DNA of 64,000 bases from Arenibacter troitsensis (lineage in GTDB: Bacteria; Bacteroidota; Bacteroidia; Flavobacteriales; Flavobacteriaceae), in the NCBI RefSeq assembly GCF_900177645.1, contig NZ_FXAO01000008.1, positions 62,001 to 126,000 of the forward strand. The letters run 5' to 3'. This document shows, piece after piece, positions 1 through 8,536 of this stretch (positions within the stretch are counted from its first letter, which is position 1; every line of letters begins with the position of its first letter). The translations under genes were made by a program, and so were the position numbers. A model generated the notes under the pieces. It was given only the letters and a program-made list of their open reading frames with translations, was not told the origin of the DNA and did no database searches.

Positions 1-61
1 TCTTGACACCATTTTCAACTATTTTATTAAGTTCCAATTTACGTTTTTTTGATTGGGACAT
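1..61 (-). CDS. N-terminal fragment of an unrecognised protein
   Basis: An open frame on the minus strand starts with ATG at 59-61 and runs off the left edge after 20 codons. The visible N-terminus is very basic and begins MSQSKKRKLELNK. It starts 34 bases after the egtD stop codon on the same strand, so it is probably the next gene of the ergothioneine-type operon. Too little is visible to name a family, and it may be an unrelated downstream gene. Confidence 0.4.
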   Translation of the reverse strand, partial: MSQSKKRKLELNKIVENGVK

Positions 62-95
62 GCTCTGGTAAGCCAAATTTTTATTCCTTGGATTA

Positions 96-1040
96 TTATT
101 TCCCAATAATATAATCGGCAAAATAGTTTTGGGAATCCGTGACCTTTCCAATAAGGTTAAGTCCCGTATTCAAACAGATTTTTTGAATTACGGAGTCATC
201 GTATTTACGTGAGATTTCGGTGTGGATCTGTTCTTCTTTTTTGAAAGCTACTTTCATGTCCAAACCTTTAATCTCTACTTCTTGATTCACAATGCTCTTG
301 AGAGCGCTTTTGGCTACTCCCTCCCGCTCATCGTACATGGGGGCATGTTCAAATAAATCGGTATTAAAGTTAGCTTCCAGCTCACTGTTTATTCTGCTTA
401 ATAAATTTAGGTTAAACGCACTGGTAACACCCTGACTATCGTTATAAGCAGGCAGCACAATGTCCTTGCTTTTCTTTAGATCTACCCCAAGTATAATTTT
501 ATCGCCTTTGGATAAGTTTTCACTAAGATGGATAAGGAAGGAATTGGCTTCCACATTTTCCATATTGCCAATATTGGAACCAAGAAACAAAACGACCTTA
601 GGAAGGGGAGAGGCCTTTAACTCATGAAGGATATGAAAATAGTCGCCTAGTTTGGGGCTTATTTTTTTCTTTGGGAATTGCCGCTGTATATTTCCTTCAA
701 TTTGATGTAGGGCTTTTGCGGAGATATCGATTGGGGTGTACTGGTATTGAAAATTGCAGTGGTCCAATGCTTTAAGTAATTCAATGGTTTTGTACCCATC
801 GCCAGCACCAAGCTCTATAAGGTCGAAGCTTTTTTCCGAGGTGAGGCCCAATAGTTCAATAATTTCGGAAGCTTTATTTTGAAAAATTTCAAACTCTGCA
901 TTGGTCAAATAATATTCGGGCAATTTCATTATTTCAGAAAACAGAGCAGAACCCTTTTCGTCGTAAAAATATTTTGATGACAGGCTTTTAGGGGTTTTAC
1001 TTAGACCCTCTTTAACATCTATGGCGAATTGTTTGTTCAT
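96..1040 (-). CDS. egtD: L-histidine N-alpha-methyltransferase EgtD
   Basis: This is a SAM-dependent methyltransferase of the EgtD family, which trimethylates histidine to hercynine, the first step of ergothioneine synthesis. The N-terminus carries the family signature PKSLSSKYFYDEKGS. The SAM-binding loop IELGAGDGYKT is near residues 75-85, and the conserved LFLGSNIGNM follows. The frame is open to an ATG at 1068-1070. I prefer the ATG at 1038-1040, which overlaps the egtB stop codon as ATGA, gives 314 residues and begins where family members begin. It follows egtB directly, so the two are translationally coupled. Family assignment is strong; activity is inferred. Confidence 0.93.
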   Translation of the reverse strand: MNKQFAIDVKEGLSKTPKSLSSKYFYDEKGSALFSEIMKLPEYYLTNAEFEIFQNKASEIIELLGLTSEKSFDLIELGAGDGYKTIELLKALDHCNFQYQYTPIDISAKALHQIEGNIQRQFPKKKISPKLGDYFHILHELKASPLPKVVLFLGSNIGNMENVEANSFLIHLSENLSKGDKIILGVDLKKSKDIVLPAYNDSQGVTSAFNLNLLSRINSELEANFNTDLFEHAPMYDEREGVAKSALKSIVNQEVEIKGLDMKVAFKKEEQIHTEISRKYDDSVIQKICLNTGLNLIGKVTDSQNYFADYIIGK

Positions 1041-2188
1041 TTTGCTAATCGTATTCCGGTAAATTGCCATTGGGCACCTGGGTGAAAAAAATTGCGATAG
1101 GTAGGTCTGCTATGTTTTGGGGAGGTGGCTATGGAGCCTCCACGCAGCACCATTTGATTAATCATAAATTTGCCATTGTATTCGCCAATAGCACCATCGG
1201 CTTTTTTAAAACCAGGGTAAGGCAAATAAGCACTATTGGTCCATTCCCAGCGCTGCCCCCAATTAAGTTGGCCTGAAGCTATTTCCCATTCAAATTCTGT
1301 GGGCAACCGCATGCCTTTCCATTCAGCAAAAGCCATGGCTTCATAATAACTTATATGTTTTAAAATGTCGTTTTCGATTATTTTCTGAAATCCTTTTAAG
1401 GTATAATGCATCCATTGGCCTTCTACCTCATGCCAATACAAAGGCATTGAAACTTGGTTTTGCTTTAACCAGGACCAACCTTCATCCAACCACAAATTAA
1501 AATCTGTATAACCACCAGCTGCCATAAACTCGAGGTACTCGCCATTGGTCACCAAGCCTTTTTGAATCTCAAAATCGTGTAAATATACCTTGTGGACTCC
1601 CAATTCATTATCAAAACAAAAACCTTCTCCCTGGTAACCAATAGTGTATACACCTTCTGGGATTTTCGCGCTACCGGTTTCTGTATTCCTTTCTTGGCCC
1701 AGTAACCTAGTGTCCGAATCATAGACAGGAAATAGTGGGTTTTGTCCAAACATGTATTTGATATCACTCAGCAATAACTCTTGATGTTGTTGCTCGTGAT
1801 GCAGGCCTAAAGTGACCAATTGAACCATATAGGCATCCAAGTTTTGATGCAATAATTGACCCATGGCAGTATCCACATATTGTCGGTAAGCATAAACTTC
1901 ATCGGTTGTTGGTCTAGTGAGATTACCGCGTTTCGCCCTTAAGACCCTATCTCCCGCATTGTTATAATAACTGTTGAACAAGTAGGGGAAATCTTTATTG
2001 AAAAGCTTATAATCAGGGAGATGGGGAAGCAGGATAAAGGTTTCAAAAAACCAACTGCTATGTGCCAATTGCCATTTTGCCGGACTGGCGAATTCGGCAA
2101 CCTGCACCACGTAATCCTCGGTTTGGAGTGGTCTGCAGATTTGCTCCGTATAAGAACGAACTTCTTTGTACTGGTCCAATATTTCCAT
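1037..2188 (-). CDS. egtB: Ergothioneine biosynthesis sulfoxide synthase EgtB
   Basis: A 383-residue non-heme iron enzyme of the EgtB family, which joins hercynine to a thiol donor with oxygen. The N-terminal DinB-like half has the iron ligands: AHSSWFFE gives His43 and HHEQQHQE gives His131 and His135 (an HxxxH motif). The C-terminal half is an FGE-sulfatase fold ending RNFFHPGAQWQFTGIRLAK. It has no fused methyltransferase, which argues against the ovothiol enzyme OvoA, and it neighbours egtD. Its ATG shares one base with the stop codon of the upstream SIP gene (TAATG). No EgtE or other C-S lyase is visible in the window, so the last step must be encoded elsewhere. Confidence 0.93.
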   Translation of the reverse strand: MEILDQYKEVRSYTEQICRPLQTEDYVVQVAEFASPAKWQLAHSSWFFETFILLPHLPDYKLFNKDFPYLFNSYYNNAGDRVLRAKRGNLTRPTTDEVYAYRQYVDTAMGQLLHQNLDAYMVQLVTLGLHHEQQHQELLLSDIKYMFGQNPLFPVYDSDTRLLGQERNTETGSAKIPEGVYTIGYQGEGFCFDNELGVHKVYLHDFEIQKGLVTNGEYLEFMAAGGYTDFNLWLDEGWSWLKQNQVSMPLYWHEVEGQWMHYTLKGFQKIIENDILKHISYYEAMAFAEWKGMRLPTEFEWEIASGQLNWGQRWEWTNSAYLPYPGFKKADGAIGEYNGKFMINQMVLRGGSIATSPKHSRPTYRNFFHPGAQWQFTGIRLAK

Positions 2189-2916
2189 TATTCAAGTCCT
2201 TTTTTATCTGGATTCCAGAAGGGTTTGGTTTTGATTTGTTTGGTTCCCCAATGCAGTTCCTGTCTAAAAAACCGGTTCAAGGCTACACAAAGTCTACTAT
2301 CTCCGGCTATGTATGCCATTCTTTTACCTTTAAAAGTAGCTACTTTTTCTCGTAGCAAGGCAATGATCTGGTCGGAAGGATTTTCTGGCAATTCGTAAAA
2401 ATCGAATGGGAGGCTGCCATCAATATCAGGAAATAGGTCCTGTTGGTTTTGGCTGTACAAAATGCTTTCCACCTGTTTGTCTTTGCCTATATTTCTGCGA
2501 ATCATATAAAGGTGTGATAACGCAGATAGATCGCCTATCATTATGTAATTTTCTGCGGTATCATCCGCTAGAAAGTTGCCCTTTTTGGTTTTAAAATAAA
2601 TTTTTTGGCCCACATGGCATTCTTTTATCCAATGACTGCCAATACCATTACTGTGGGTGGCAATGGCTACATCTATATATGACTTGTCTTTGTTGATATC
2701 CCAAATGCTATAGCTTCTCATTTTGTCCTTTAGGGACAATTCGTCTTTGCCAATTCCGAGTCCCATACGCAGGAAAGTACCGGGAATAAAGTTGATCTTG
2801 CCCATGGTATCGTTTTGTAGGCGAATTTTATAAGCAGCCTCAGAAAGCTTCACTTTCTCGGTGATTACGGCATCATTTAATACTACGGATTTTAATATGG
2901 TCTCAATAAAACTCAT
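2188..2916 (-). CDS. Siderophore-interacting (SIP) family flavoreductase-like protein
   Basis: A 242-residue protein with the SIP/ViuB layout. A FAD-binding barrel carries the RSYSIWD motif near residue 90, and the C-terminal segment has AYIAGDSRL...RQELHW...KPFWNPDKKG, matching the family end in which the reductase closes on NAD(P)H. Known members reduce ferric siderophores or donate electrons to iron proteins. Here it lies between an SDR oxidoreductase (11 bases upstream) and egtB (1-base overlap). That suggests, as inference only, electron supply to the iron-dependent EgtB or iron provision for it. Confidence 0.8.
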   Translation of the reverse strand: MSFIETILKSVVLNDAVITEKVKLSEAAYKIRLQNDTMGKINFIPGTFLRMGLGIGKDELSLKDKMRSYSIWDINKDKSYIDVAIATHSNGIGSHWIKECHVGQKIYFKTKKGNFLADDTAENYIMIGDLSALSHLYMIRRNIGKDKQVESILYSQNQQDLFPDIDGSLPFDFYELPENPSDQIIALLREKVATFKGKRMAYIAGDSRLCVALNRFFRQELHWGTKQIKTKPFWNPDKKGLE

Positions 2917-2927
2917 GCTTTTATTTT

Positions 2928-3782
2928 TTATGAAAGCTTTTTATGATAATTGTCTATCATGGTCAAAGGGGACTTATGTGGTCTGCCGGCCGCTTTTTCA
3001 TAATCTGAAACCACCTCGTTGGCACCATGTCTTATGCCTTCATAAATGCCTGCAATGATAGTTCCTAGAAATTCTCCCAAGGCCGCCTGCCGTTCTTTTT
3101 TGTAGTCTTCAACGGAAACAGTAGTGTATTTTAAATTGGTTTTATACACCTGATTGATATATTCCGCCAATTGGGTTTGGGTAATGGCTTCTCCAACAAG
3201 ATTTAGGGTTTGTCCGTTAAGCCCATCATTTAAAAGTAGTTGTGCGTAAGCAAAACCCAATTCTTCACGACTGGTATATGTACATTTTCCGTCTGCTGCG
3301 CAGTTGGTAATCCTTCCTTCTTTTTCATAGGTATCCATATATTCCAAGTCGGGTTCAATATAAATGCCGTTTCTGCCAATAATCCATTGTAATCCAGCGT
3401 TGCGCACATCTTGTTCCGTTTGGCGATTGCTTTGTACCACAGGACTAAATGCCGTATTTTTTTCATCGCCTACAATACTGGTGTACACTATTTTTTGAAT
3501 TCCGTTTAGTTTTGCGGCTTCAATTACGTTACGGTGTTGCTGAATTCTCTTTTGAGGGTGGTCCATTCCCGAAACCAGTAACAATTTATCAACTCCTTTT
3601 AAGGCGGCATCAAAATCTTCACGACTATTGTAATCGCCTTTTCTTACTTCCACACCCAGATCTTTGGCCTTTTCAGGAGTGCGTGCAATACCTATTACAT
3701 TTTCTTTTCCAATTTCCTGAATCAATGCTTTTGCTATTGAAGCCCCTAATTGTCCGCTAACGGATGTTACTGCAATTTTCAT
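2928..3782 (-). CDS. NmrA/QorB-like SDR family NAD(P)-binding oxidoreductase
   Basis: A 284-residue atypical short-chain dehydrogenase. The N-terminus MKIAVTSVSGQLGASIAKAL is the Rossmann glycine-rich turn with the VSGQLG spacing of the NmrA/quinone oxidoreductase 2 group. VYTSIVGDEKN and the NAGLQWIIGRNGIY strand also fit this family. Members reduce quinones or sense NADPH. It is the first complete gene of the SDR-SIP-egtB-egtD run, with only 11 bases to the next gene. Substrate unknown. Confidence 0.85.
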   Translation of the reverse strand: MKIAVTSVSGQLGASIAKALIQEIGKENVIGIARTPEKAKDLGVEVRKGDYNSREDFDAALKGVDKLLLVSGMDHPQKRIQQHRNVIEAAKLNGIQKIVYTSIVGDEKNTAFSPVVQSNRQTEQDVRNAGLQWIIGRNGIYIEPDLEYMDTYEKEGRITNCAADGKCTYTSREELGFAYAQLLLNDGLNGQTLNLVGEAITQTQLAEYINQVYKTNLKYTTVSVEDYKKERQAALGEFLGTIIAGIYEGIRHGANEVVSDYEKAAGRPHKSPLTMIDNYHKKLS

Positions 3783-3785
3783 GGG

Positions 3786-4038
3786 TTATATTTTTTTAAT
3801 TTGTAATCGATATGCCATTATACTTTCTTTTATAGAAGTTACCCATACAATCATTCCCAAGCCTATGGCTACTACTTCGATCAGCCAGGTTTTATCCAAA
3901 AGGGTTCAAGCAACTTTATTCAAGCTAAAAGACAACCCAAGGGAAAAATCGATATGAACTTGCCATAATAGAAAAATGGGGCAAGACGGCCAAAATAGCC
4001 ACCAGCATCCACCCATAGTTTCCATTTATAATAATCAT
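3786..4038 (-). pseudogene. Frameshifted two-helix membrane protein remnant
   Basis: Minus-strand ATG at 4036-4038 opens 37 codons with one hydrophobic helix (GWMLVAILAVLPHFSIM), stopping at 3925-3927. A second frame, shifted by one base, is open from 3905 to a TAA at 3786-3788 and holds another helix (WLIEVVAIGLGMIVWVTSI) followed by a basic tail. Together they look like one small two-helix membrane protein broken by a frameshift. It ends 4 bases before the SDR gene, so it may once have led that operon. Family not recognised; a sequencing error is possible. Confidence 0.35.
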
Positions 4039-4039
4039 T

Positions 4040-4105
4040 CTAGTTGTTTGTCGTTAAAACTTCCAATACCTTTTCTAAGGATTCGGTTTTTTTAAATTTT
4101 TCCAT
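4040..4105 (-). CDS. Possible 21-residue peptide ORF
   Basis: A 21-codon minus-strand frame, MEKFKKTESLEKVLEVLTTN plus one Asn, stops one base before the next ATG at 4038 (TAGAATG). The composition looks like a charged helix. The close coupling to the frameshifted membrane frame suggests the two belonged together, but at this length chance cannot be excluded. Confidence 0.2.
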   Translation of the reverse strand: MEKFKKTESLEKVLEVLTTNN

Positions 4106-4156
4106 GTTTTTTTAAAAGGAGCTACTTTGTCAATAGATATAACTACAGCTTGGTGG

Positions 4157-4387
4157 CTATAATATTTCTATTTGCCTAGGTGTTGTGGTATTCCAACCCC
4201 ATAAGATAACTTCATTGAAATTACCTCCTTCAACTAGTGGTTCATTAATATGATAATTGTAAAGATGGGGAATAAATTCTATGGTAGATTTGGAAATTAA
4301 TTCAGTACAAATTCCTCTGTAAATAAAATTAGATGTCCATCTTAATTGGGATTTTCCTGAAAAGCATGTACTTAACCTGTGACTATT
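4157..4387 (-). pseudogene. C-terminal fragment of an unrecognised gene
   Basis: A 76-codon minus-strand frame has no convincing start (a TAA lies directly upstream at 4388-4390) but protein-like composition, including FIYRGICTELISKS and EGGNFNEVILWGWNT. It ends at TAG 4157-4159. It reads like the tail of a gene whose front is lost. The rest of the gap (4388-4626) shows only short broken frames, and I see no promoter or RNA gene there. Confidence 0.3.
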
Positions 4388-4626
4388 TTAAAACTGTTGC
4401 GTTTTTATAGGATAATCCCTCAGGTGAATCTGGTGACTTCCCATTCCATTCAAAATGAACAACAAGGCAAAAAAAATCACCCTATGTGGCTGGTTGGAAT
4501 TATGATCCTACCCCTCCTTAATTTTGGTAAATAATTTGGGTAGATGAAGGAACTCCAACTCTCCTGCCCTATGCAAGGGTAGATGATGCTTTGTTACGCG
4601 GTATTGATATAAATCACAATTGTTTT

Positions 4627-5445
4627 TTAACCAAATGGTGTGCCAATGACGTGAAAGACTAGATCAAAGGTGATATGGGACAGAATTGCGATCAATAATC
4701 CCCTTTTCCAAAATATCCACCCGAATGTTGACCCCGTTATTAAGTTACCTATCACTGTTATGCCGATGCTAAAAGGCGTTGGCTCCACAAAATTCTTTGA
4801 TAAGGGGAGATGAACAAGGCCAAATACTATTGCTGAAATTATTATGCCAGTCCATATCATTTTATTCGACGGATTTTCAGACTTTTTCAAAAATTGAATG
4901 ACCGTAATTATTAAAGACATCAAACCTAACCTAAATATTATTTCTTCGCTAATTCCGGCCGAGAATGACACAAGGGCATAAAAGGGTTTGGATGGGCGTG
5001 TTAGTTTATGCGAAACTGGATAAAATTCTTTTTGCACTTCAAATGCTACCAATAGGAGTACGACTACTATTGTTGCCAAAAACATACTTAAAAGTAAGGC
5101 TTTCCAATGGAATGTTTTGTGTGTGGGCTGCTTGGAAAAAAAACTAACCAGTAGCGGAGCTCCCAGATTGGCTCTAGAAGAAACCCACAACCCAATAAAA
5201 ATCAATATTGTACCCAAAACAAGACTACTACTGCCAATGGTCAATAGCTCATCATAAATTGATCCCTTCAGATTAAGGTTTGCCAATCCGGCCTCGATTT
5301 TCAATCTTTTAACCTCCCTACTAAAAGGTATGTTTATTAAGGAACCAAATATGAAGAGAATTAGTAAGGTTATTGCAATTTGCCACCGATATCTTTTCTT
5401 CCCTTCCTTGTCCTGGACGATTGATAATGTAAAAAAATCTTTCAA
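4627..5445 (-). CDS. CPBP (CAAX/Rce1-like) intramembrane metalloprotease
   Basis: A 272-residue multi-helix membrane protein with the full CPBP catalytic set: ISEEIIFRLG gives Glu167, Glu168 and Arg172, IVFGLVHLP gives His212, and LSHITFDLV gives His257 and Asp261. Eukaryotic relatives cleave prenylated proteins. Bacterial members often process peptides or bacteriocin precursors, and the target here is unknown. The N-terminal 20 residues are charged and cytoplasmic. It stands alone between decayed sequence and the alpha/beta hydrolase gene, 68 bases downstream of that gene's stop. Confidence 0.85.
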   Translation of the reverse strand: MKDFFTLSIVQDKEGKKRYRWQIAITLLILFIFGSLINIPFSREVKRLKIEAGLANLNLKGSIYDELLTIGSSSLVLGTILIFIGLWVSSRANLGAPLLVSFFSKQPTHKTFHWKALLLSMFLATIVVVLLLVAFEVQKEFYPVSHKLTRPSKPFYALVSFSAGISEEIIFRLGLMSLIITVIQFLKKSENPSNKMIWTGIIISAIVFGLVHLPLSKNFVEPTPFSIGITVIGNLITGSTFGWIFWKRGLLIAILSHITFDLVFHVIGTPFG

Positions 5446-5513
5446 TTTACTATGTTTGCCCTATAATGGTTTTAGGTTAAATGTGAGCGTAGTGTAAATA
5501 TACACGCAGCACT

Positions 5514-6371
5514 TTAATTTTTCAATATTATTTTTTCGATCGCATAATTATCCACCCTGTTTTGGACATGTTTGGAGTTTTCCAACATTACTACTTTTTT
5601 TAAGGAAGGAAAAATCCTTTTGGAGCGTTTTAGCATTTTCACCCCTGGAAACATTATATCCTTTTTAGCTGCAAACAGGGTAATTGGAGTACTTATTTGT
5701 GAGGCCTCTTCTTTGGTTATAACGGGAACAGGAGTAAAATCCATTCTAAATTGAATAAAGACTTTTGCCAAATATTTAAGAGCAAAATTATCTGGCTCGG
5801 TAAATAGGGTTTTTAAGAAGTTTTCAAGGTATTTGACCTTTTGGGTTTTTATATAAAGCTTCATAGGAAGAAACACACTGAATAATAAAATTAGTGGATT
5901 TCCATTGACGATATAAGCAGGGGCCGACAAAAATACTTCTTTGATATTTTTTTCATTCTGAAGCAATGTTTTTAGTATGATCAATCCCCCAAAGGAAAAA
6001 CCGGCCATGGTAACATTCTTAAGTTTTAACTGATGTATAATGTCATGGATCCATATGCCATAACTGTTGTCTTTCATACTCAATCTAGTTTCAGCACTTT
6101 TATTTGGTTGGGCAAGCACATCTATGGCAAATACTTGAAAATCTTTATACAGATTGGGATACGTTTCTAACGCTATGGGAGCACAGCCATTGGAACCGTG
6201 TATCAGCAAAATAGGGGGTTTTGTTGAGTCTCCTGTTATAATAATATTGGTTTTTCCAAAGGTAGTTTCAATAATTTTGTAATTATAATCGATGTCTAAA
6301 CCCCTTAATTTTTGCTCGTAAAGATTTATAATTTCTTTTTTTCCTTCTTCGGATCTGAATAATGATTTCAT
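5514..6371 (-). CDS. Alpha/beta hydrolase
   Basis: A 285-residue cytoplasmic alpha/beta hydrolase. LLIHGSNG near residues 56-62 is the oxyanion-hole strand, MAGFSFGGL carries the nucleophile Ser126, and ENSKHVQNR near the C-terminus supplies the His. The acid is probably in the AAKKDIMFP loop. It is divergent from a TetR gene, with 54 bases between the start codons and two repeated operator-like sites there, so the TetR protein very likely controls it. Substrate unknown. Confidence 0.85.
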   Translation of the reverse strand: MKSLFRSEEGKKEIINLYEQKLRGLDIDYNYKIIETTFGKTNIIITGDSTKPPILLIHGSNGCAPIALETYPNLYKDFQVFAIDVLAQPNKSAETRLSMKDNSYGIWIHDIIHQLKLKNVTMAGFSFGGLIILKTLLQNEKNIKEVFLSAPAYIVNGNPLILLFSVFLPMKLYIKTQKVKYLENFLKTLFTEPDNFALKYLAKVFIQFRMDFTPVPVITKEEASQISTPITLFAAKKDIMFPGVKMLKRSKRIFPSLKKVVMLENSKHVQNRVDNYAIEKIILKN

Positions 6372-6380
6372 TTTGTAATT

Positions 6381-6427
6381 TTAGGACAAATTTACTAATA
6401 GTATTATTTTAGGACAAGTTTACTAAT
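6381..6427. promoter_or_regulatory. Two direct 19-bp repeats, putative TetR operator
   Basis: TTAGGACAAATTTACTAAT (6381-6399) recurs as TTAGGACAAGTTTACTAAT (6409-6427), with one difference and 28 bases from start to start. The second copy overlaps the ATG of the TetR gene and the first overlaps the -7 box of the divergent hydrolase. The placement suggests autoregulation and control of the neighbour. Direct rather than inverted repeats are unusual for TetR operators. Confidence 0.5.
6387..6417 (-). promoter_or_regulatory. Bacteroidota-type promoter for the alpha/beta hydrolase
   Basis: On the minus strand a TTG (6415-6417) is followed after 20 bases by TAAATTTG (6387-6394), a full match to the TAnnTTTG -7 box. 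It lies 16 bases upstream of the hydrolase ATG. Both boxes fall inside the two repeated sites, so a protein bound there would block this promoter. Confidence 0.55.
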
Positions 6428-7055
6428 GAGTAAAAAAAGGAAATTGATTTTGGAAGCCGCCAGGACTTTATTTAACGAAAATGGCTATCACAATGTCACC
6501 ATAAGAATGATAGCCTTAAAAATGAATATGAGTTCCGGAAACTTAAATTATCATTTCAAAAAGCGGGAGGAAATTTTTGAGGCCCTCTACTTTGAAATGG
6601 TTGAAGAATTTGATCACAGGATCCATGTGTTACCGAATACCGAGGTGTCAATTGAACAGCTTAGAAATGATGTAGAGAGCAGTATGAGGAGAATGCTGGA
6701 TTATACCTTTTTCTGGACCGATTTGTACAATCTTCTGTCCATTAGCGATAGGGTGAGGGCACATTTTCAAGAGGTTTATAACCATAGGATTGGCGGCTGT
6801 TTCTTCCTATTTGAAAAATTGAAACAAAAAAAATTGATGAGGGAAGCCTCATTTGAAAAGGAATATAACTTTCTAGCAGAAAGAATGATCAATTATGGGA
6901 ATACTTGGTTGTATTCCAGTCGACTTTATTCAAATAAGTTGGATACCCGTACTATAGATTATTATGCAATTACCTACTTAAGTATTTTATTTCCCTTTCT
7001 TACATCTCAAGGGAAAAGCGAATTTCAAAATTTATTACCAGAACTTTTTGGGTGA
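6426..7055 (+). CDS. TetR family transcriptional regulator
   Basis: A 209-residue regulator. The N-terminal TetR helix-turn-helix is clear: ILEAARTLFNENGYHNVTIR then MNMSSGNLNYHFKKREEIF, residues 7-50. The C-terminal ligand domain is helical and specific to this subfamily. It is divergent from the hydrolase gene and carries operator-like repeats over its own start codon. Its 3' end overlaps the convergent membrane-protein gene by 31 bases. Confidence 0.9.
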   Translation: MSKKRKLILEAARTLFNENGYHNVTIRMIALKMNMSSGNLNYHFKKREEIFEALYFEMVEEFDHRIHVLPNTEVSIEQLRNDVESSMRRMLDYTFFWTDLYNLLSISDRVRAHFQEVYNHRIGGCFFLFEKLKQKKLMREASFEKEYNFLAERMINYGNTWLYSSRLYSNKLDTRTIDYYAITYLSILFPFLTSQGKSEFQNLLPELFG

Positions 7056-7633
7056 TGTGCCGTTGTTTGTTTTTTGTTCCGTTCAATAATTTTTATTCCA
7101 AACCATTTAATAGCATATACTAAAATGGCTATCCAGGCAATTGAAGTCAGTAGACCTTTTAAAACCGTAAAGGTACTTGACAATAGGACGATGGTTTCGG
7201 ATATCTCGATTGATTTCGTAATCATTAAAATAACACCTATATTTTCTGCGTAATCAAAGATCATCGCCAAGAACGGAACAACCAGTAATATCGATGTTAC
7301 CTTACTTTTAGTTTGGGTTATTTTAAAAAGTCGAAACAAAAGGCTACTTAAGAATAGCGCCAATAGAAAAGGATACAGTACATCCAACAAGCTTAATTGC
7401 GGAAAAAGATAAAGGGCAGTAGTCTCATTGTTCAAGTTGTCCACAATTGATTCCGCTACGGAAACATTATAGCCAAAGGTTTGGAGATCAAAAACTTGGG
7501 TTCCAATTTGATCATTGATCACCGGCAAAGTAAATAGCCACATCAGAAGGAGGACCAAGTGACTGGCAACGAACGAAATACAAATTTTCTTTACCGAGGA
7601 AGTTTTTAGGAGAAAGGAATTTAAAATAGACAT
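7025..7633 (-). CDS. Four-helix membrane protein of unknown function
   Basis: A 202-residue protein with about four predicted membrane helices (near residues 18-37, 82-100, 112-130 and 150-172), a large extracytoplasmic loop after helix 1, and a basic cytoplasmic tail. A conserved-looking IFDYAENIG motif sits at the end of helix 3. I do not recognise the family. It converges on, and overlaps, the TetR gene. Confidence 0.6.
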   Translation of the reverse strand: MSILNSFLLKTSSVKKICISFVASHLVLLLMWLFTLPVINDQIGTQVFDLQTFGYNVSVAESIVDNLNNETTALYLFPQLSLLDVLYPFLLALFLSSLLFRLFKITQTKSKVTSILLVVPFLAMIFDYAENIGVILMITKSIEISETIVLLSSTFTVLKGLLTSIAWIAILVYAIKWFGIKIIERNKKQTTAHHPKSSGNKF

Positions 7634-7703
7634 AATGAATGTTTTTGATTAAAAATCAAAGGTTGGCATTTCATCAGAAGATTTCATTAACAAATGTTAA
7701 GCG

Positions 7704-8273
7704 TTAAGATTGTGTTCTTAATCTGCTTAAAGAAATTGTAGTTATCCCTAAATAGGAAGCGATGTCCGAATGGGGTACAAGGTTTTCTATATTCGGAAAA
7801 TGATCTCTCAGCAGTTGCAACCTATCCTTACCCTTAAGGGACGCCAAGGCTATTTCTTTTTGAACCTTCCCCATGAGTTCATTCCTTAAAACCGTATTTC
7901 CAAATTGTCTTATTTCAAGATCTTCCACCATTAATTGTTCAAACTTATCAGCTCGTATTGTCGCTATTACAGTATCGGTCAATGCGCGAATATTAAGAAT
8001 GGATTTCCCGTCTTTATGTCTTGTTGTCCAAGGGGATATTATTGAGCCCGACATAAAGAATGAAATTGTTACATCATCTCCTTCCGGAGTGTATAGAAAA
8101 CTTTTGCAGATTCCCTCAAGGATAAAATACTCCAGATTATTATTTTGTCCCACGGCAGTAATTGGCTGTCCCTTATTTACGTCATAGAATTCCACCAACT
8201 TCTGGATTTTTGCCAATGATTTACTGGAAATTGGTGATACGGAATTAATAATGGCACTCAGCTTTTGATACAT
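7704..8273 (-). CDS. Crp/Fnr family transcriptional regulator
   Basis: A 189-residue protein with an N-terminal cyclic-nucleotide-binding-like beta barrel (FYDVNKGQPITAVGQNNN, EYFILEGICKSF) and a C-terminal HTH ending PHSDIASYLGITTISLSRLR. This is the short Bacteroidota subfamily that lacks the Fnr cysteine cluster. It lies 70 bases upstream of the four-helix membrane protein on the same strand. Target genes unknown. Confidence 0.88.
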   Translation of the reverse strand: MYQKLSAIINSVSPISSKSLAKIQKLVEFYDVNKGQPITAVGQNNNLEYFILEGICKSFLYTPEGDDVTISFFMSGSIISPWTTRHKDGKSILNIRALTDTVIATIRADKFEQLMVEDLEIRQFGNTVLRNELMGKVQKEIALASLKGKDRLQLLRDHFPNIENLVPHSDIASYLGITTISLSRLRTQS

Positions 8274-8434
8274 CTCAAAAAGTTAAAATAATGGGTTCAC
8301 CTTAATAATAGTATTTGTAGGGGTTTTAAAGATTGTACTGCTTGGTTGTAAGATAACATTAATTAGAAATCCAATGCCAGAAAACCTCTATGTCCTTGTG
8401 CCTTTTAAATAGTGTAATCCCAATTTCACTTAAT

Positions 8435-8536
8435 AAAAGGTATTAAACCTAGATCCCGCCGAAAAATCGGGATTAGTTCAACTTGCCCTTTTTTAGTGTG
8501 TCTTACTGACATTTCAAAATTGAGTTTCACTAATAA
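8435..8536 (+). repeat. Dispersed ~100 bp repeat, copy 1
   Basis: It starts AAAAGGTATTAAACCTAGAT, has a small inverted repeat ATCCCG/CGGGAT around 8452-8472, and ends GAGTTTCACTAATA. The same unit recurs at 9492-9591 (same orientation) and 15589-15686 (inverted). Nothing else is apparent in the 450-base gap 8274-8725 beyond this repeat and A+T-rich sequence. Confidence 0.75.

Noticed and set aside
1064-2398. Several plus-strand frames opposite egtB and the SIP gene
   Set aside because: They lie wholly antisense to well-supported genes and have no recognisable motifs.
4530-4662. A protein-like plus-strand frame (IWVDEGTPTLLPYARVDDAL onward) ending at TAG 4660
   Set aside because: It runs into the 3' end of the CPBP protease gene on the other strand, has stops just upstream and no start, and I cannot match it to a family.
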